Virus record (IMG/VR): IMGVR_UViG_3300018426_000146
Span: 1 to 25,032 of that record
Direction: 5' to 3' (one strand)
Length of the DNA: 25,032 nucleotides
Source of the DNA: a virus
Shown here: positions 6,096 to 15,073 of the stretch, in pieces
How the letters are laid out: each line of letters opens with the position of its first letter
Numbering within the stretch: the first letter of the stretch is position 1
Position numbers and translations under genes: made by a program
The notes under the pieces: generated by a model
What the model saw: the letters and a program-made list of their open reading frames with translations, nothing else
Databases searched by the model: none
What the model was told of the DNA's origin: nothing

Positions 6096-9000
6096 CTAAC
6101 CTAGCCTGCCAAATCCAACGGCTGTCCAGCGGAAATCCCTGCTGATGCTCGCATCACTGGAATTTTTGAAATGAACCGTGAAGCCTGTGCCGCTCACGCT
6201 GCTTAGCTCAAAGTAGTCCCCGCTTTGCATGTTTTGCGCTGTGATGCCAACGCTTGGCAGCAGGCTATCAACGCCGCCTAGAACTGCAGTGCCTGTGAAA
6301 AATGCGTTTGTGAACGCAATGGCCTTAGCTCCTGCGCCGCTACTAATTGCGGTTTCGCTGTTCTCAGTGCGGCGGTCCAAGGTCGCCACATAGCCCAACT
6401 CATCAACCAAAATGTTTTCTACTGGGTCGTCACTTGTTAGCTGCGTTCTGAATTGGAAAGCCCTGCCCCTAAAGTTGCCACTAGCAAACTCCTGGTAATC
6501 GCTGTAGGTCGGGCTCCCGCTTGGGTCGTCATTAGTTGATCTAACCTGCAAGGTTGCATTAACACTGTTTACAGCAGCGCCATCAATATCGTCCCATGTG
6601 TCAATACTTGCGGTGTGATCGTCTATAAGGTCGTTTGGCAGAAAGCCCCTTGTCACAAAGTGCCTTGTCAAGCCAACGCTAATGACCGCGCCAAAATCAA
6701 GAGTGCTAGCAAATTCGTAGGTTCCGCTTGAATTGATGTTGCCCAAGAAATCGACATTCCGCTCTAAATCGTCAATGTTTTCGGTAATGTCATCCCATCG
6801 GTCATCACCAGATAAAGTCAAAGCATCGAAATCAGTTGAATAGAAAACATCGGTTTTTGCCCCAGTAAATGGGTCTGCATCCTCTCGCCTTGATTGAACA
6901 GTTTTGATCCCCAAGGTGTCAGGCAAATCAATGATCACCGATGTCTCAGCCGTGCTTAGGCGCCCGCCATCATCAGCAAAAACCGCAATAATCTCACCCT
7001 CAACCAAAGGAATTACTGCGCTAGTGGAGTTGCCTGCAACTGGTCCAATTAGATCCACACTATTGCTAAATGTGCCACTGCCATCAGTTCGGTTTGAGTG
7101 CCGAATGTAAACTTTGCCGCCAATTCTTACGTCAAGATCAACTGTTTCATCCCAACTCAAAAGGCCCTGATTCGCGCTAGTCGCCACAAAGCGCAAGTTT
7201 TGAACATTGCCAGGATTACTGGTTTTCCCGACGATTGTTCTTTGCAGTGTAGTCGGAACTGAGCGCTTACCAATCGCACTGATCGCAACAACTCGGAAAG
7301 TAAAAAGCCCAGTGTCATGAGTATGAAAAGTTAGCGAATTGTAAGGCGTCGTGCCTAAAACTTCATATGTGTTGTTATCTTCTGTTTTGTAACTAACTTG
7401 ATAAGATGATGCGATATTGACGTTTTTCCATGAAACATCAATTTCATTTATAACGCTATTGCCGCGTTCGACTAGCTGCTCATCAATATCTAAGCCAGTC
7501 GGTGAGTCTGGGTTTCTATTTAGAATAGAAATAGACCTAGGCTGTAGTTCTAAATCTTGCTCAACGTGGTTATATTTTGACGTGTTGTGTGCAAGCCCAA
7601 CAATCGTATAAACCTCATCCTCTTCCGTAATAGAAACAACTCTAAACAGCTGGCTTTCTAGGATGCTGGTTTCAATCAGAAATACCGTTTGCGCTGCTGG
7701 TGTTTGACTAAACGCGGTGCTGACTGAAATTGTTGTGCCTGTGCTAGCTGCGTTAATTGTTTGTTGCTCAACGCTGCCATTAGGCAAAACGACGCTCATC
7801 GTGTCACCTACGGCAACTGTGATTGCTTGGTCAATCGTGATGTCAGTGCCGCTAACGCTGGAAACACGGCCAGCTTTGCGAGCGCCTGCCTTCATCCTGT
7901 CCATCACCTTGATGATGTGGCCAGGGCGAACAATCGCACCATCTAGGCCAACTTTGAAGGTGACTGTCTCTGATTCGTTTTGCTCTTGATACAGCAGCCA
8001 TTTGCCGATTCTGTGCGCCTGTCCCCTGCTTGTGCAGCCAAACGCCGCAATGCGCGTCTCAAGGATGCCGTAATCAATGACGGCTTGCTGATCCTGCACA
8101 TATTCAATCTGTTGCTCATAGGCTTGCTCTGGATCGTTCCACGTCACCAACGCAACTGTGTGCCGTGACTTCAGGGAGCTGCCTTCATAAGTGAAATCGC
8201 CGTTGATGACATTGGCATTGGTGAACAACGCTGCAGGATCGCTGGGGCTGTCCTGAGAAAACGCAATCTGCCCCGCTGACCAGTAAGCCATGCCACGGAA
8301 AACCGAAGCAAAGTCCTGAATGACGTTGAACGCCTCATCTCTGGACTGCATGTAGACGTTACAGGTGAAACGGGGCTCAAGGCCGCCTTCACCATCAAAA
8401 ACCATCTCATTACAGTATTTTGAAATCTCATAAAGGGACCACTTATCAACTTGCGAGGAATCAATGAAACGCCCTAACCCATAGCGATCAGAGACAATCA
8501 AGTCCCGCATAATCCAAGCAGGGTCGCTAGTCCAAGCCGTTACGAACCCGCCATTCCACACACCTGAATAGGTTAAAGCGCCAGTGTTGACGTTGACGGT
8601 CGCGTTGTTTGGGATTTGTACTTTGACACCTTTGATGTCATAAGAACGAGTTGGCACATCGCTGAATTGCGTTGCATCAAATCGCAAACCAACCAAAGCA
8701 GAAAGGGGATACCTAAGCTTGCTGTCTATCGTTTCGCTAATTGATCGAAAAACTAACTGCCGATATTCATCAACGCCATCGTGACGGCCTGAGACTCTTG
8801 TCAGCCTTATGTTCCATGGGGCGCTGCCTGTAAGCGTGATTCGATGTGAGCGCTCATAAGTTGAGGTGCATTTGCCTAGGATCTTTTTAACAACTGCGGC
8901 AATATATGCGCCGCCGAAGGGTTGGTAATCAATCTGATATGTGATTTCTGCCTTTTTAAGACCATTAATGACTACAAAAAGCTGAGGGATGGCAATAGTA

Positions 9001-9455
9001 ACAAGCACCGAATCCACATTAGGATTAGTGACAGTCCGAACTACGCTGTCTCCGTCATTGTCTCCAACAGAAGTATTTACACTAACAAGGCTTTCGGAAG
9101 ACGGAAAATTAGGAATATAACTTTGTGCCTGAGTGCCTTCACGAACTTCAATATCTGTAACACTGAAATTGATTGCACCGTCATGACCCGTAATCGGAGT
9201 GTCATCTAATAAAATTGATTTGCGGTCTTCATAAACAAAACCTTCAATTTCTCCTTCACTGATGAGGTCAACAATGCGAACGCTTGATTTACTGAAAAGC
9301 GAGTTGTCATCATCGCTTACCGTTGGCCCCGTTGGCCCAGCAACAACAACCGTTTGATTGACAACAGGCGTTGGGGCAGGTGGTGGTGGTAGCGGCCTTG
9401 GATTTCTTTTTTTCTTTCTGCCCCCGCCAGAGCCTGCAATGTTTTCCATGTTCAT
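6096..9455 (-). CDS. J: Tail tip / host specificity protein J
   Basis: Seen: 1119 residues from the ATG at 9455. This start is chosen because GGAGG lies seven bases upstream and the ATG overlaps the stop of gene I (TAATG). An in-frame start at 9533 would lie inside gene I. A basic, proline-rich N-terminus (GGGRKKKRNPRPLPPPPAP) precedes the lambda J-type baseplate hub region (motifs VRIVDLISEGEIEGFV, IVSDRYGLGRFID, FRGMAYWSAGQIAFSQD). Two fibronectin-III-like domains lie at about residues 650-850 and a C-terminal lectin-like domain at about 1040-1119 (GDYFELSSVSGTGFTVHF). Known: J forms the tail tip and recognises the receptor; its distal part sets host range. It ends the M-L-K-I-J run, as in lambda (1132 residues there). 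Confidence 0.92.
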   Translation of the reverse strand: MNMENIAGSGGGRKKKRNPRPLPPPPAPTPVVNQTVVVAGPTGPTVSDDDNSLFSKSSVRIVDLISEGEIEGFVYEDRKSILLDDTPITGHDGAINFSVTDIEVREGTQAQSYIPNFPSSESLVSVNTSVGDNDGDSVVRTVTNPNVDSVLVTIAIPQLFVVINGLKKAEITYQIDYQPFGGAYIAAVVKKILGKCTSTYERSHRITLTGSAPWNIRLTRVSGRHDGVDEYRQLVFRSISETIDSKLRYPLSALVGLRFDATQFSDVPTRSYDIKGVKVQIPNNATVNVNTGALTYSGVWNGGFVTAWTSDPAWIMRDLIVSDRYGLGRFIDSSQVDKWSLYEISKYCNEMVFDGEGGLEPRFTCNVYMQSRDEAFNVIQDFASVFRGMAYWSAGQIAFSQDSPSDPAALFTNANVINGDFTYEGSSLKSRHTVALVTWNDPEQAYEQQIEYVQDQQAVIDYGILETRIAAFGCTSRGQAHRIGKWLLYQEQNESETVTFKVGLDGAIVRPGHIIKVMDRMKAGARKAGRVSSVSGTDITIDQAITVAVGDTMSVVLPNGSVEQQTINAASTGTTISVSTAFSQTPAAQTVFLIETSILESQLFRVVSITEEDEVYTIVGLAHNTSKYNHVEQDLELQPRSISILNRNPDSPTGLDIDEQLVERGNSVINEIDVSWKNVNIASSYQVSYKTEDNNTYEVLGTTPYNSLTFHTHDTGLFTFRVVAISAIGKRSVPTTLQRTIVGKTSNPGNVQNLRFVATSANQGLLSWDETVDLDVRIGGKVYIRHSNRTDGSGTFSNSVDLIGPVAGNSTSAVIPLVEGEIIAVFADDGGRLSTAETSVIIDLPDTLGIKTVQSRREDADPFTGAKTDVFYSTDFDALTLSGDDRWDDITENIDDLERNVDFLGNINSSGTYEFASTLDFGAVISVGLTRHFVTRGFLPNDLIDDHTASIDTWDDIDGAAVNSVNATLQVRSTNDDPSGSPTYSDYQEFASGNFRGRAFQFRTQLTSDDPVENILVDELGYVATLDRRTENSETAISSGAGAKAIAFTNAFFTGTAVLGGVDSLLPSVGITAQNMQSGDYFELSSVSGTGFTVHFKNSSDASISRDFRWTAVGFGRLG

Positions 9456-10150
9456 TACATATCCTCCACTGTTAGGCCAGCCGAAACAACCACGCTGCCT
9501 ACTCTCATTCTCCCGTAGCACAGCGGAACGCAAGCGCCTTGAGCCGTTAAATTCACAGCACCGTTAAAGATGTAAGAAGCTCGGTTGTCCGCAATCTCGT
9601 TGTTTTCAGACGCGAAGGAATCCCTGGCCCGTTGCCTAGTAATCCCACCAGTAGCGCCAAAAGAACCGCCGCCAACAGGATCAGCCGTTATTTGCGGTGA
9701 TAGCAACTGAGAGGTGCCGCTAAGGATCAAAGAAGCACCAATAGAGCCAACAGCGGCAGCAGCAGTTGCACCAATAACGCCACCAGCTGCAGCTGAGCCA
9801 TAAAAGATAGGTGCAGCAATAGGCCCCAAAAGGATTGCTGCTGCTACAAGGGCAACTCCTGCGAAAATTCTTCCAACACCGCCACCACCTGCACCTTGCA
9901 AAACGGGCGTGATGCTGATCTCCTCAGATTGACCCGTTGGGTTGTTGATCTCGTCTAGTGACTCCATAGCATCCTTGCCAACCTGCACCATGTAAGCGAT
10001 GCCACGCTCTGCCGAGTCGCAAAGCTCCTGTTTGAAGCCGTCAAAATTGGCAGAAAGTGCCCTGATCGCTTCTGCTGGTGTATTCAGGTCGAAGCTATGA
10101 AAGCGGCCAAATCTCTTACCTAATTCTCCTCTCAATACAACCTTCTTCAT
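9455..10150 (-). CDS. I: Tail assembly protein I
   Basis: Seen: 231 residues. The N-terminus (KKVVLRGELGKRFGRFHSFD, then TPAEAIRALSANFDGFKQEL) matches the lambda tail assembly protein I family. A Gly/Ala-rich hydrophobic stretch spans about residues 86-150, and the C-terminal portion ends in the PLCYGRMRVGSVVVSAGL segment typical of the family. Known: gpI is needed for assembly of the tail initiator with J, K and L and may not remain in the mature virion. It starts four bases inside the stop of K (overlap) and overlaps J, in the lambda order K-I-J. Confidence 0.88.
   Translation of the reverse strand: MKKVVLRGELGKRFGRFHSFDLNTPAEAIRALSANFDGFKQELCDSAERGIAYMVQVGKDAMESLDEINNPTGQSEEISITPVLQGAGGGGVGRIFAGVALVAAAILLGPIAAPIFYGSAAAGGVIGATAAAAVGSIGASLILSGTSQLLSPQITADPVGGGSFGATGGITRQRARDSFASENNEIADNRASYIFNGAVNLTAQGACVPLCYGRMRVGSVVVSAGLTVEDM
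9463..9467 (-). promoter_or_regulatory. Ribosome binding site for J
   Basis: A full GGAGG on the minus strand, seven bases before the ATG at 9455, located within the last codons of gene I. It decides the J start in favour of 9455 over the longer in-frame reading. Confidence 0.8.
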
Positions 10151-10857
10151 AGTCGGCTCCTATGACGCAGAATGTGAGTTGTATTTTTCCAATAGTAGCC
10201 AGAAAGCAGGTCACGGCTAGACAATCGATCCCGCATGTGATGAAGAATTAGGTCTTCGCCAATGCAGATAGCAACATGTGACGGCACAGGGGATTGCAGC
10301 TGCATCAGCAAAGCATCGCCCCATTGCGGCTTTGTTTCAGGCTCAAGACTCACAAAGTCTTCATTCGCAAAATTCTCAACAAAGGTGTTTGCGCCCTTGT
10401 GCCACCACTCACCATTCCGCACATAATCACCAAGCTTTAGGCCCATGTTTTCGGCGTACCAGTCACGGGCTAGGGAGTAGCAATCAAGCGTGCCGTAACA
10501 CCATTCACGGCCTACTAGGGGTGCCTTCCAGCCCTCGGGCTCGTAGCTGTTCCAAGTGTCAGTGGCGACGCCGTAGATGTGCCATGGCAACTTGGTGGCT
10601 TCCATTGCAGCGCGGTCGGCCATGCTCGCAAATGGGTGGCAGTTTGGGTGGCTATGAACAACGGCGACAATCTCCCCAGCATCATCAGCAGAGGCATAGT
10701 CCGCTGGGTCCATCACAAAATGGTCCTCTTCCGTGGCGATGTTTTTACAAGGCCAATAGCGCTCACGCCCTTTGATGATGACAACGAGGCCGCAGCTTTC
10801 TGCAGGCGCTTGCTCGATTGCGTGCGCCTTAGCTTTCGCCTTCGCTGCTTTGTTCAT
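10147..10857 (-). CDS. K: Tail tip assembly protein K (JAMM + NlpC/P60)
   Basis: Seen: 236 residues with two hydrolase-like domains. The first is a JAB1/MPN (JAMM) domain with HSH at 68-70, Ser78 and Asp81, exactly matching H-x-H-x7-S-x2-D, and Glu20 upstream as the likely fourth residue. The second is an NlpC/P60 domain with Cys126 (GTLDCYSLARDWY), His194 (VPSHVAICIG) and a following His206/207. Known: lambda K family proteins have this architecture; the JAMM part is a metalloprotease fold and the P60 part resembles peptidoglycan hydrolases. Both sets of catalytic residues appear intact here. Inference: tail tip maturation and possibly local cell-wall opening. Overlaps L by four bases. Confidence 0.92.
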   Translation of the reverse strand: MNKAAKAKAKAHAIEQAPAESCGLVVIIKGRERYWPCKNIATEEDHFVMDPADYASADDAGEIVAVVHSHPNCHPFASMADRAAMEATKLPWHIYGVATDTWNSYEPEGWKAPLVGREWCYGTLDCYSLARDWYAENMGLKLGDYVRNGEWWHKGANTFVENFANEDFVSLEPETKPQWGDALLMQLQSPVPSHVAICIGEDLILHHMRDRLSSRDLLSGYYWKNTTHILRHRSRL

Positions 10858-11753
10858 CCGATTAGGCCAGCGCTGGGGAATCCACCGTAGGGCAGCTCAG
10901 CATTAGCGCCAAAGCGTGCTTTGCAGCTGGTCAAACGATGCCCGCAAACATCTTCACTGGCGCTAGCTACAACCTCATCATCATGGTTGAAATAGTTCGT
11001 GCCTGTATAGCCGCAGCCCTCGCCGCGATAGACCCACGGGCAGATGTTCTGAATAATTTGACGCCTTGGCAGTTTGACGCCTGCAACATCAAAACTAGCG
11101 CCTAGCTCAAAGGTAACAATCTCACGGTTTTCAACTACTTTGCGGTCAATCGTGAAAATTTCGCGTGCAAATTCTGCGTATGGATCAGCGTTTGCATTTA
11201 CACCGCTGCTGAAATTTACGGCGTCAAGATATTTCTTTAAGGTGCGTATCCTTGTAACCTTTGCCCCAATCAAATCGTTATAGGCAAGCATCAGGGTGGT
11301 TACTAGACTCAAAGAGTTTGACACTGAAATTTGAGGCCGTGGCATCTGACCCTGGCCTGAATACTCAAAGCCATCAGCAGCGATCGGATAACGCTCATAG
11401 GCGAGACCATTCCACACAATGTCGGCGTTTATGTTTTCACTGCAGCCTGCATGAAACCGCCTAACGGTTGTATCCCCGATGCTGCTAGCTGTTCCGTCTA
11501 ACTCAAATAATTCAATGATCGCGCTAGGGGCCAGCTTGTTCAGTTCTTCGCCAACACTACTAACCGCTTCCCAAGTAACGCTTCCATCCTCAATCGTCGC
11601 CCCCCGAACAACGGGCCAAGGCGACGGCTCCGCCACTCCACTTGTGCCAGCAACCGTGCAACGGAAAACAAGGCCGCTACTTTGTACCGCAATCGCCCGA
11701 CGAACATCGCCAACAGCAAATGCAGTGCTAGCAGTCCAAGCAGTGAAAGCCAT
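10854..11753 (-). CDS. L: Minor tail protein L with extra N-terminal domain
   Basis: Seen: 299 residues. Residues from about 70 onward match lambda minor tail protein L, with four conserved cysteines at 238, 247, 270 and 277 (contexts NICPW, GEGCGY, DVCGH, TSCKA). Known: lambda gpL binds a [4Fe-4S] cluster through its C-terminal cysteines, so a cluster is expected here. Odd: residues 1-68 are an added domain (WTASTAFAVGDVRRA, FRCTVAGTSG, EPSPWP, DGSVTWEA), a module that recurs in other phage surface proteins and resembles small carbohydrate-binding repeats. Lambda L is 232 residues, so the length difference equals this domain. It sits between M and K as expected. Confidence 0.9.
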   Translation of the reverse strand: MAFTAWTASTAFAVGDVRRAIAVQSSGLVFRCTVAGTSGVAEPSPWPVVRGATIEDGSVTWEAVSSVGEELNKLAPSAIIELFELDGTASSIGDTTVRRFHAGCSENINADIVWNGLAYERYPIAADGFEYSGQGQMPRPQISVSNSLSLVTTLMLAYNDLIGAKVTRIRTLKKYLDAVNFSSGVNANADPYAEFAREIFTIDRKVVENREIVTFELGASFDVAGVKLPRRQIIQNICPWVYRGEGCGYTGTNYFNHDDEVVASASEDVCGHRLTSCKARFGANAELPYGGFPSAGLIG

Positions 11754-12122
11754 TTACGGTTCAAATACCTCTTCAAATTTGGCAGTGATTATATTGATGT
11801 CTGCATACTGATGCTGCCGTTGCCACTCTCGACAAACCCATTTATAAGTGCTTGCGTCATCAATGGGGCTCCAGTCAAACGACTCAACAGCATTACGAGC
11901 TTCAAAGAAAGCTTCAATCGCATCTGCGTTGGTGTTGCTTAAAGCGGACCATGTTAGATCCCAACTTTTGGGGTCTGTGTTAATGCCAAACGCAACCCGC
12001 TGCTCATAGCCATCACCGAACTTAGTAACACGAACACTCGGCCTGCTAGTGCGACGTGCCCCAAAATCAGGCGTTGTTGCGCCTGCGCTAGTGCCAACAG
12101 TAGCGTCATCAAATGTGGCCAT
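11754..12122 (-). CDS. M: Minor tail protein M
   Basis: Seen: 122 residues, beta-rich, with motifs typical of lambda minor tail protein M (RVTKFGDGYEQRVAFGINTD, WDLTWSALSNTNADAIEAFF). Size is close to the family norm of about 110. Known: gpM joins the tail tip, connecting the tape measure/hub complex to the tube. It overlaps the start of the tape-measure stop region by one base and is immediately followed by L. Confidence 0.9.
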   Translation of the reverse strand: MATFDDATVGTSAGATTPDFGARRTSRPSVRVTKFGDGYEQRVAFGINTDPKSWDLTWSALSNTNADAIEAFFEARNAVESFDWSPIDDASTYKWVCREWQRQHQYADINIITAKFEEVFEP

Positions 12123-14401
12123 TATGAAAGCAAGCCTCCAGGTCGTTTTTGCTTAATTAACTCCTGACGGACAGCAGCACCAATGGCATTCCCAAGCTGC
12201 TTGGCTTGACCTGGATCGCCCTCGACGCTGCTGCCAGTGGCATCAACATTCACGACAACTTTGGCGCCTTCTCCCTGCATTCTAACTGGGATGCTGCGAC
12301 CGTCAGGCAGGGGCACAACTGCTTCAGGGCCAGCCTCACCAGCAATGCTCACACCGCGTGTGATGCCGCCTTTCGCCATGAGTTTGACCGCGCCTGGACG
12401 GAATTGACTTAAATCAGCAGAGACCTTGCTCACGTCTACAGGGTTTCTGTTTTTAACAAAGAAGCTGCTCAAATCGAGCCCACCGCCGAATCCAAGCGCC
12501 TGCATAAGCGATTTCATCACAATCTGCTGCATGATGATGCGTGCCATGTCGCGCAACAGGCTGGCTGCAAACTCGCGGAAGTTCAGAGTGCCGTTGACAA
12601 CAAGGTTTGTAATGCCGTCGCTAATGCCCTGCAAGCCAACCTGTGCTAACTGCTTACTAGCCTCCAATGCGCCCTTCAAGCTGTCGGTAAAGTCATCGGC
12701 ACCTTGACGCAACATGTCAAAGGGAGTTTTTGGCCCTTCACCTTCGGCATTTAAGTCAAACATCTTAGCGCCTTGCAACGTAAAAGACTCAATAAGTTTG
12801 TCAAACTCTTTTTTCCGATCTTTGTCGACCTTGAGCATTTCTTTCTTGGCTTGCAAACTTGCCTGATCAAGGCGATCGCGTAACTCAGTGCCTTCAATAC
12901 CACGCTCCTCAAGCTCAAGAATTTTGGATTCAAGCTCTAGTGCAATGCGGCGTTTTTCGTTCTCTTCCCTGCGAGCACGGCTGCGCAACTCAACAAGGCG
13001 CTCCGACATTCGGAATCTTTCTTTTGCAACTTTGCTCTCAGTTGTGTCCTCAGTAATTCCAGGCAATTTTGTTTTTGGTTTGAAACGATCTGGCAGCTCT
13101 GGGCCATACATGCCACGCAAACCCAGTTGGGTTTCAAGCTCAGCAATCATTTGATCATTAAATATAGCTTCAGGGCTTCCAGCCACAGCGCCTGCTCTTT
13201 TACGCCTATACATTGCAAGCTCTCTACGCTGCAAGTCCTGAGCAAACTCATTGAATTTTTTAGTTGCATCCGTAATAGATTCAACAATGTCGCCAAAAAC
13301 AGTTTGAAACGCTTCGCCAATTGGCTTTAACAATTTGCCAACTTCTTCATTCAGCTCTTCAAGATTTGTTTTCAATCGGTCGCCAGCCGCGTCAGGACCA
13401 TCAGCAATCTCTAATGCAGTTTGGCCGTAACGCTTAAAGATAGCCTCAGCAAATTTCTGGAAGTCTTGCAAACTGACTTGGCCTTTTTCCAAAGCCTTAT
13501 CAAGTTCCTGCGGAGTTTTGCCCATTGACTCAGCAAAGAGCGTAAACGCGCCTGGCAAACGCTCACCAATCTGCTGCCTAAGTTCCTCAGCGCTAACCTT
13601 GCCCTTGCTGAACACCTGCGCGGTCGCAGTTAAAGCAGCGTCAACATCAGCAAGGCTGCCGCCAGTGGCGCGTACAGCAGCGACAATCCCCTTAAATGCT
13701 GTCTCTGTGTCATTAAGATCCCCGCCAGCGCCAGAAACAGATGCTTGCAGCTTGGTAAATTGCCTAGTCAGAACAGACTGCGGGATCGCAAAATCTTTTG
13801 TGCTCTGCGTAATAAACTGCAACGCATTATCGTATTCTGCTTGGCTTGTCGTTACGCCACGCAAAGCAATACGAAGCTTGTTCAGTTCTGCCGCATACTC
13901 AGCCGTTGCCCCTAGCGCTTGACGCAGCTGCCCGACTTGAGCACCAATAGCAGCGCCAACAATGCCGCCAGCATGACCACCGAAAGCAAGACCAGCCCCA
14001 GCGCCTACAGCACCTTCAGGGCCACCAAAGACGGCACCACCAGCAATTGTGCCAACGCCTTTAGCAATACCTGCCAAGCGGCCGCCACCGCCCTTGCGCT
14101 GCTCCATCTTTGCGAGCTGCTTATCAAGCCTTTCAGCCTCGCGTGTTGCGACCTTAAATCTCTTACTACCAAATTCAACACTATTTGCTAGTTCGCGAAA
14201 ACTATCGCGTAGTGCGCGAGTGCTATTGACTGTTGTTTTACTTGTCTGCTCTGTCCTTTTTAATTCAATACGAGCTTTTGCAAAGTTATTACCAAGGCCC
14301 TTTGCGGCCACATCAACTTGCGTAAGACTGCCACGAAGCTTTGAAAGCTGGCCAATACCAGGAGTTTCAATTAAGACTCTAAGCCTCGTTTGTTCAGCCA
14401 T
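12122..14401 (-). CDS. H: Tail tape measure protein H
   Basis: Seen: 759 residues. Order of parts: charged alpha-helical N-terminus; Gly/Ala-rich hydrophobic segment (about 105-160, GGAVFGGPEGAVGAGAGLAF); a tape-measure N-terminal domain motif near the middle (KVSAEELRQQIGERLPGAF); long charged coiled-coil stretches (about 440-540, rich in Arg/Glu/Lys); hydrophobic C-terminal helices (ARIIMQQIVMKSLMQALGFG); and the common terminal GEAGPEAVVPLPDGRSIPV motif. Known: it sets tail length and enters the cell envelope during DNA ejection. The lambda rule of about 1.5 angstrom per residue would predict a tail near 110 nm (inference). Its ATG overlaps the stop of T (TGATG). Confidence 0.93.
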   Translation of the reverse strand: MAEQTRLRVLIETPGIGQLSKLRGSLTQVDVAAKGLGNNFAKARIELKRTEQTSKTTVNSTRALRDSFRELANSVEFGSKRFKVATREAERLDKQLAKMEQRKGGGGRLAGIAKGVGTIAGGAVFGGPEGAVGAGAGLAFGGHAGGIVGAAIGAQVGQLRQALGATAEYAAELNKLRIALRGVTTSQAEYDNALQFITQSTKDFAIPQSVLTRQFTKLQASVSGAGGDLNDTETAFKGIVAAVRATGGSLADVDAALTATAQVFSKGKVSAEELRQQIGERLPGAFTLFAESMGKTPQELDKALEKGQVSLQDFQKFAEAIFKRYGQTALEIADGPDAAGDRLKTNLEELNEEVGKLLKPIGEAFQTVFGDIVESITDATKKFNEFAQDLQRRELAMYRRKRAGAVAGSPEAIFNDQMIAELETQLGLRGMYGPELPDRFKPKTKLPGITEDTTESKVAKERFRMSERLVELRSRARREENEKRRIALELESKILELEERGIEGTELRDRLDQASLQAKKEMLKVDKDRKKEFDKLIESFTLQGAKMFDLNAEGEGPKTPFDMLRQGADDFTDSLKGALEASKQLAQVGLQGISDGITNLVVNGTLNFREFAASLLRDMARIIMQQIVMKSLMQALGFGGGLDLSSFFVKNRNPVDVSKVSADLSQFRPGAVKLMAKGGITRGVSIAGEAGPEAVVPLPDGRSIPVRMQGEGAKVVVNVDATGSSVEGDPGQAKQLGNAIGAAVRQELIKQKRPGGLLS

Positions 14402-14721
14402 CAGCTTGCCCTCTTGGTGTTCATCTTAACGAGCGCTGCACGCTCAATCACCTGTACCTTTTCAAACAACTCAAGCGGTTCTTCAATCTTATACAGACGA
14501 ATTAAAGTCTCAAGCGCTTGATAGTTCAAGCCAACAAGACCGCTCATGCTGACGTTCCATTGCGTCTGCATCTTGAGAAACATCATCACTGCTTCCCAGT
14601 TGTCTTCCCAAACCTCAAAGTCGCGTTTGACAGCCTCTAACTGCGCTGCTGCGATCTGCTCTTCAGACGCCCCCAACGCCTTTAGATCAGACACACGCTC
14701 GTCAACTACGCCGCCTGTCAC
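14401..14721 (-). CDS. T: Tail assembly chaperone T domain, expressed as GT frameshift fusion
   Basis: Seen: the frame is open without a stop from 14745 to the TGA at 14403-14401. The 106 residues from the GTG at 14721 match a DUF1799-type phage protein (WEDNWEAVMMFLKMQTQWNV, GLVGLNYQALETLIRLY). The residues just upstream of the GTG (LEAAAHYWV) look like natural coding sequence, and no Shine-Dalgarno precedes the GTG. The slippery A AAA AAC at 14751-14745 would shift ribosomes from G by -1 directly into this frame, giving a fusion of about 222 residues. Known: lambda makes G and GT this way; the T part recruits tail tube protein while G coats the tape measure. Inference: the same mechanism here. 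Confidence 0.85.
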   Translation of the reverse strand: MTGGVVDERVSDLKALGASEEQIAAAQLEAVKRDFEVWEDNWEAVMMFLKMQTQWNVSMSGLVGLNYQALETLIRLYKIEEPLELFEKVQVIERAALVKMNTKRAS

Positions 14722-14751
14722 CCAGTAATGGGCTGCGGCTTCTAGTTTTTT
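14710..14751 (-). promoter_or_regulatory. Programmed -1 frameshift signal between G and T
   Basis: Minus-strand heptamer A AAA AAC (14751-14745) is in the correct phase, with codons AAA AAC being the last two sense codons of G before TAG. A five-base spacer is followed by a stem GCCGC/GCGGC (plus 14735-14739 and 14710-14714) that encloses a second hairpin CCCA/TGGG (plus 14721-14732). The phase, spacing and continuity into T all agree with -1 frameshifting. Confidence 0.85.
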
Positions 14752-15068
14752 TCAGCTGCCCCAGTGATGCTGTTGGTGTAAGACTCAATCAAGGCACGCA
14801 GCACATAAGGGTCGTCAAACAACTCCTTCTTGGTTACGTCGCAGAAGGCAACATCCTCGCCATCCTCATCCTTGATGCCTTCCCAGCCCTCAATAATCTC
14901 ATCAACAAGAGCATCATCGCCCTCGTCAATTAGCTCATTGAAAGCTGAGCGTGACATCTTTTTGAAGATTGCCGTAAAGGTCTCTTTCTTAAATCGTCCG
15001 CCGTCAATGGGAACACTGACTTCAACGGGCCATTTGTAAGTCGAGACCTTCTTAAGGACGAATGCCAT
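14742..15068 (-). CDS. G: Tail assembly chaperone G
   Basis: Seen: 108 residues, alpha/beta, with a central KKMSRSAFNELIDEGDDALV helix and an acidic middle (IKDEDGEDVAFCDVTKKEL), ending YTNSITGAAEKN. The last sense codons GAA AAA AAC precede TAG and form the slippery site. Known: lambda gpG binds the tape measure and keeps it soluble; a minor share of ribosomes shift to make gpGT. Position between V and H, size and frameshift signal all fit. It starts five bases after the V stop. Confidence 0.88.
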   Translation of the reverse strand: MAFVLKKVSTYKWPVEVSVPIDGGRFKKETFTAIFKKMSRSAFNELIDEGDDALVDEIIEGWEGIKDEDGEDVAFCDVTKKELFDDPYVLRALIESYTNSITGAAEKN

Positions 15069-15073
15069 TGGGT

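Noticed and set aside
12872-12879. GCGATCGC, the HIP1 palindrome abundant in many cyanobacteria.
   Set aside because: I noticed only one complete copy in 25 kb, which is compatible with chance, so it does not support a host assignment.
14721-14751. Independent translation of T from the GTG at 14721.
   Set aside because: No Shine-Dalgarno precedes the GTG and the frame reads back sensibly to the slippery site, so a frameshift fusion explains it better.
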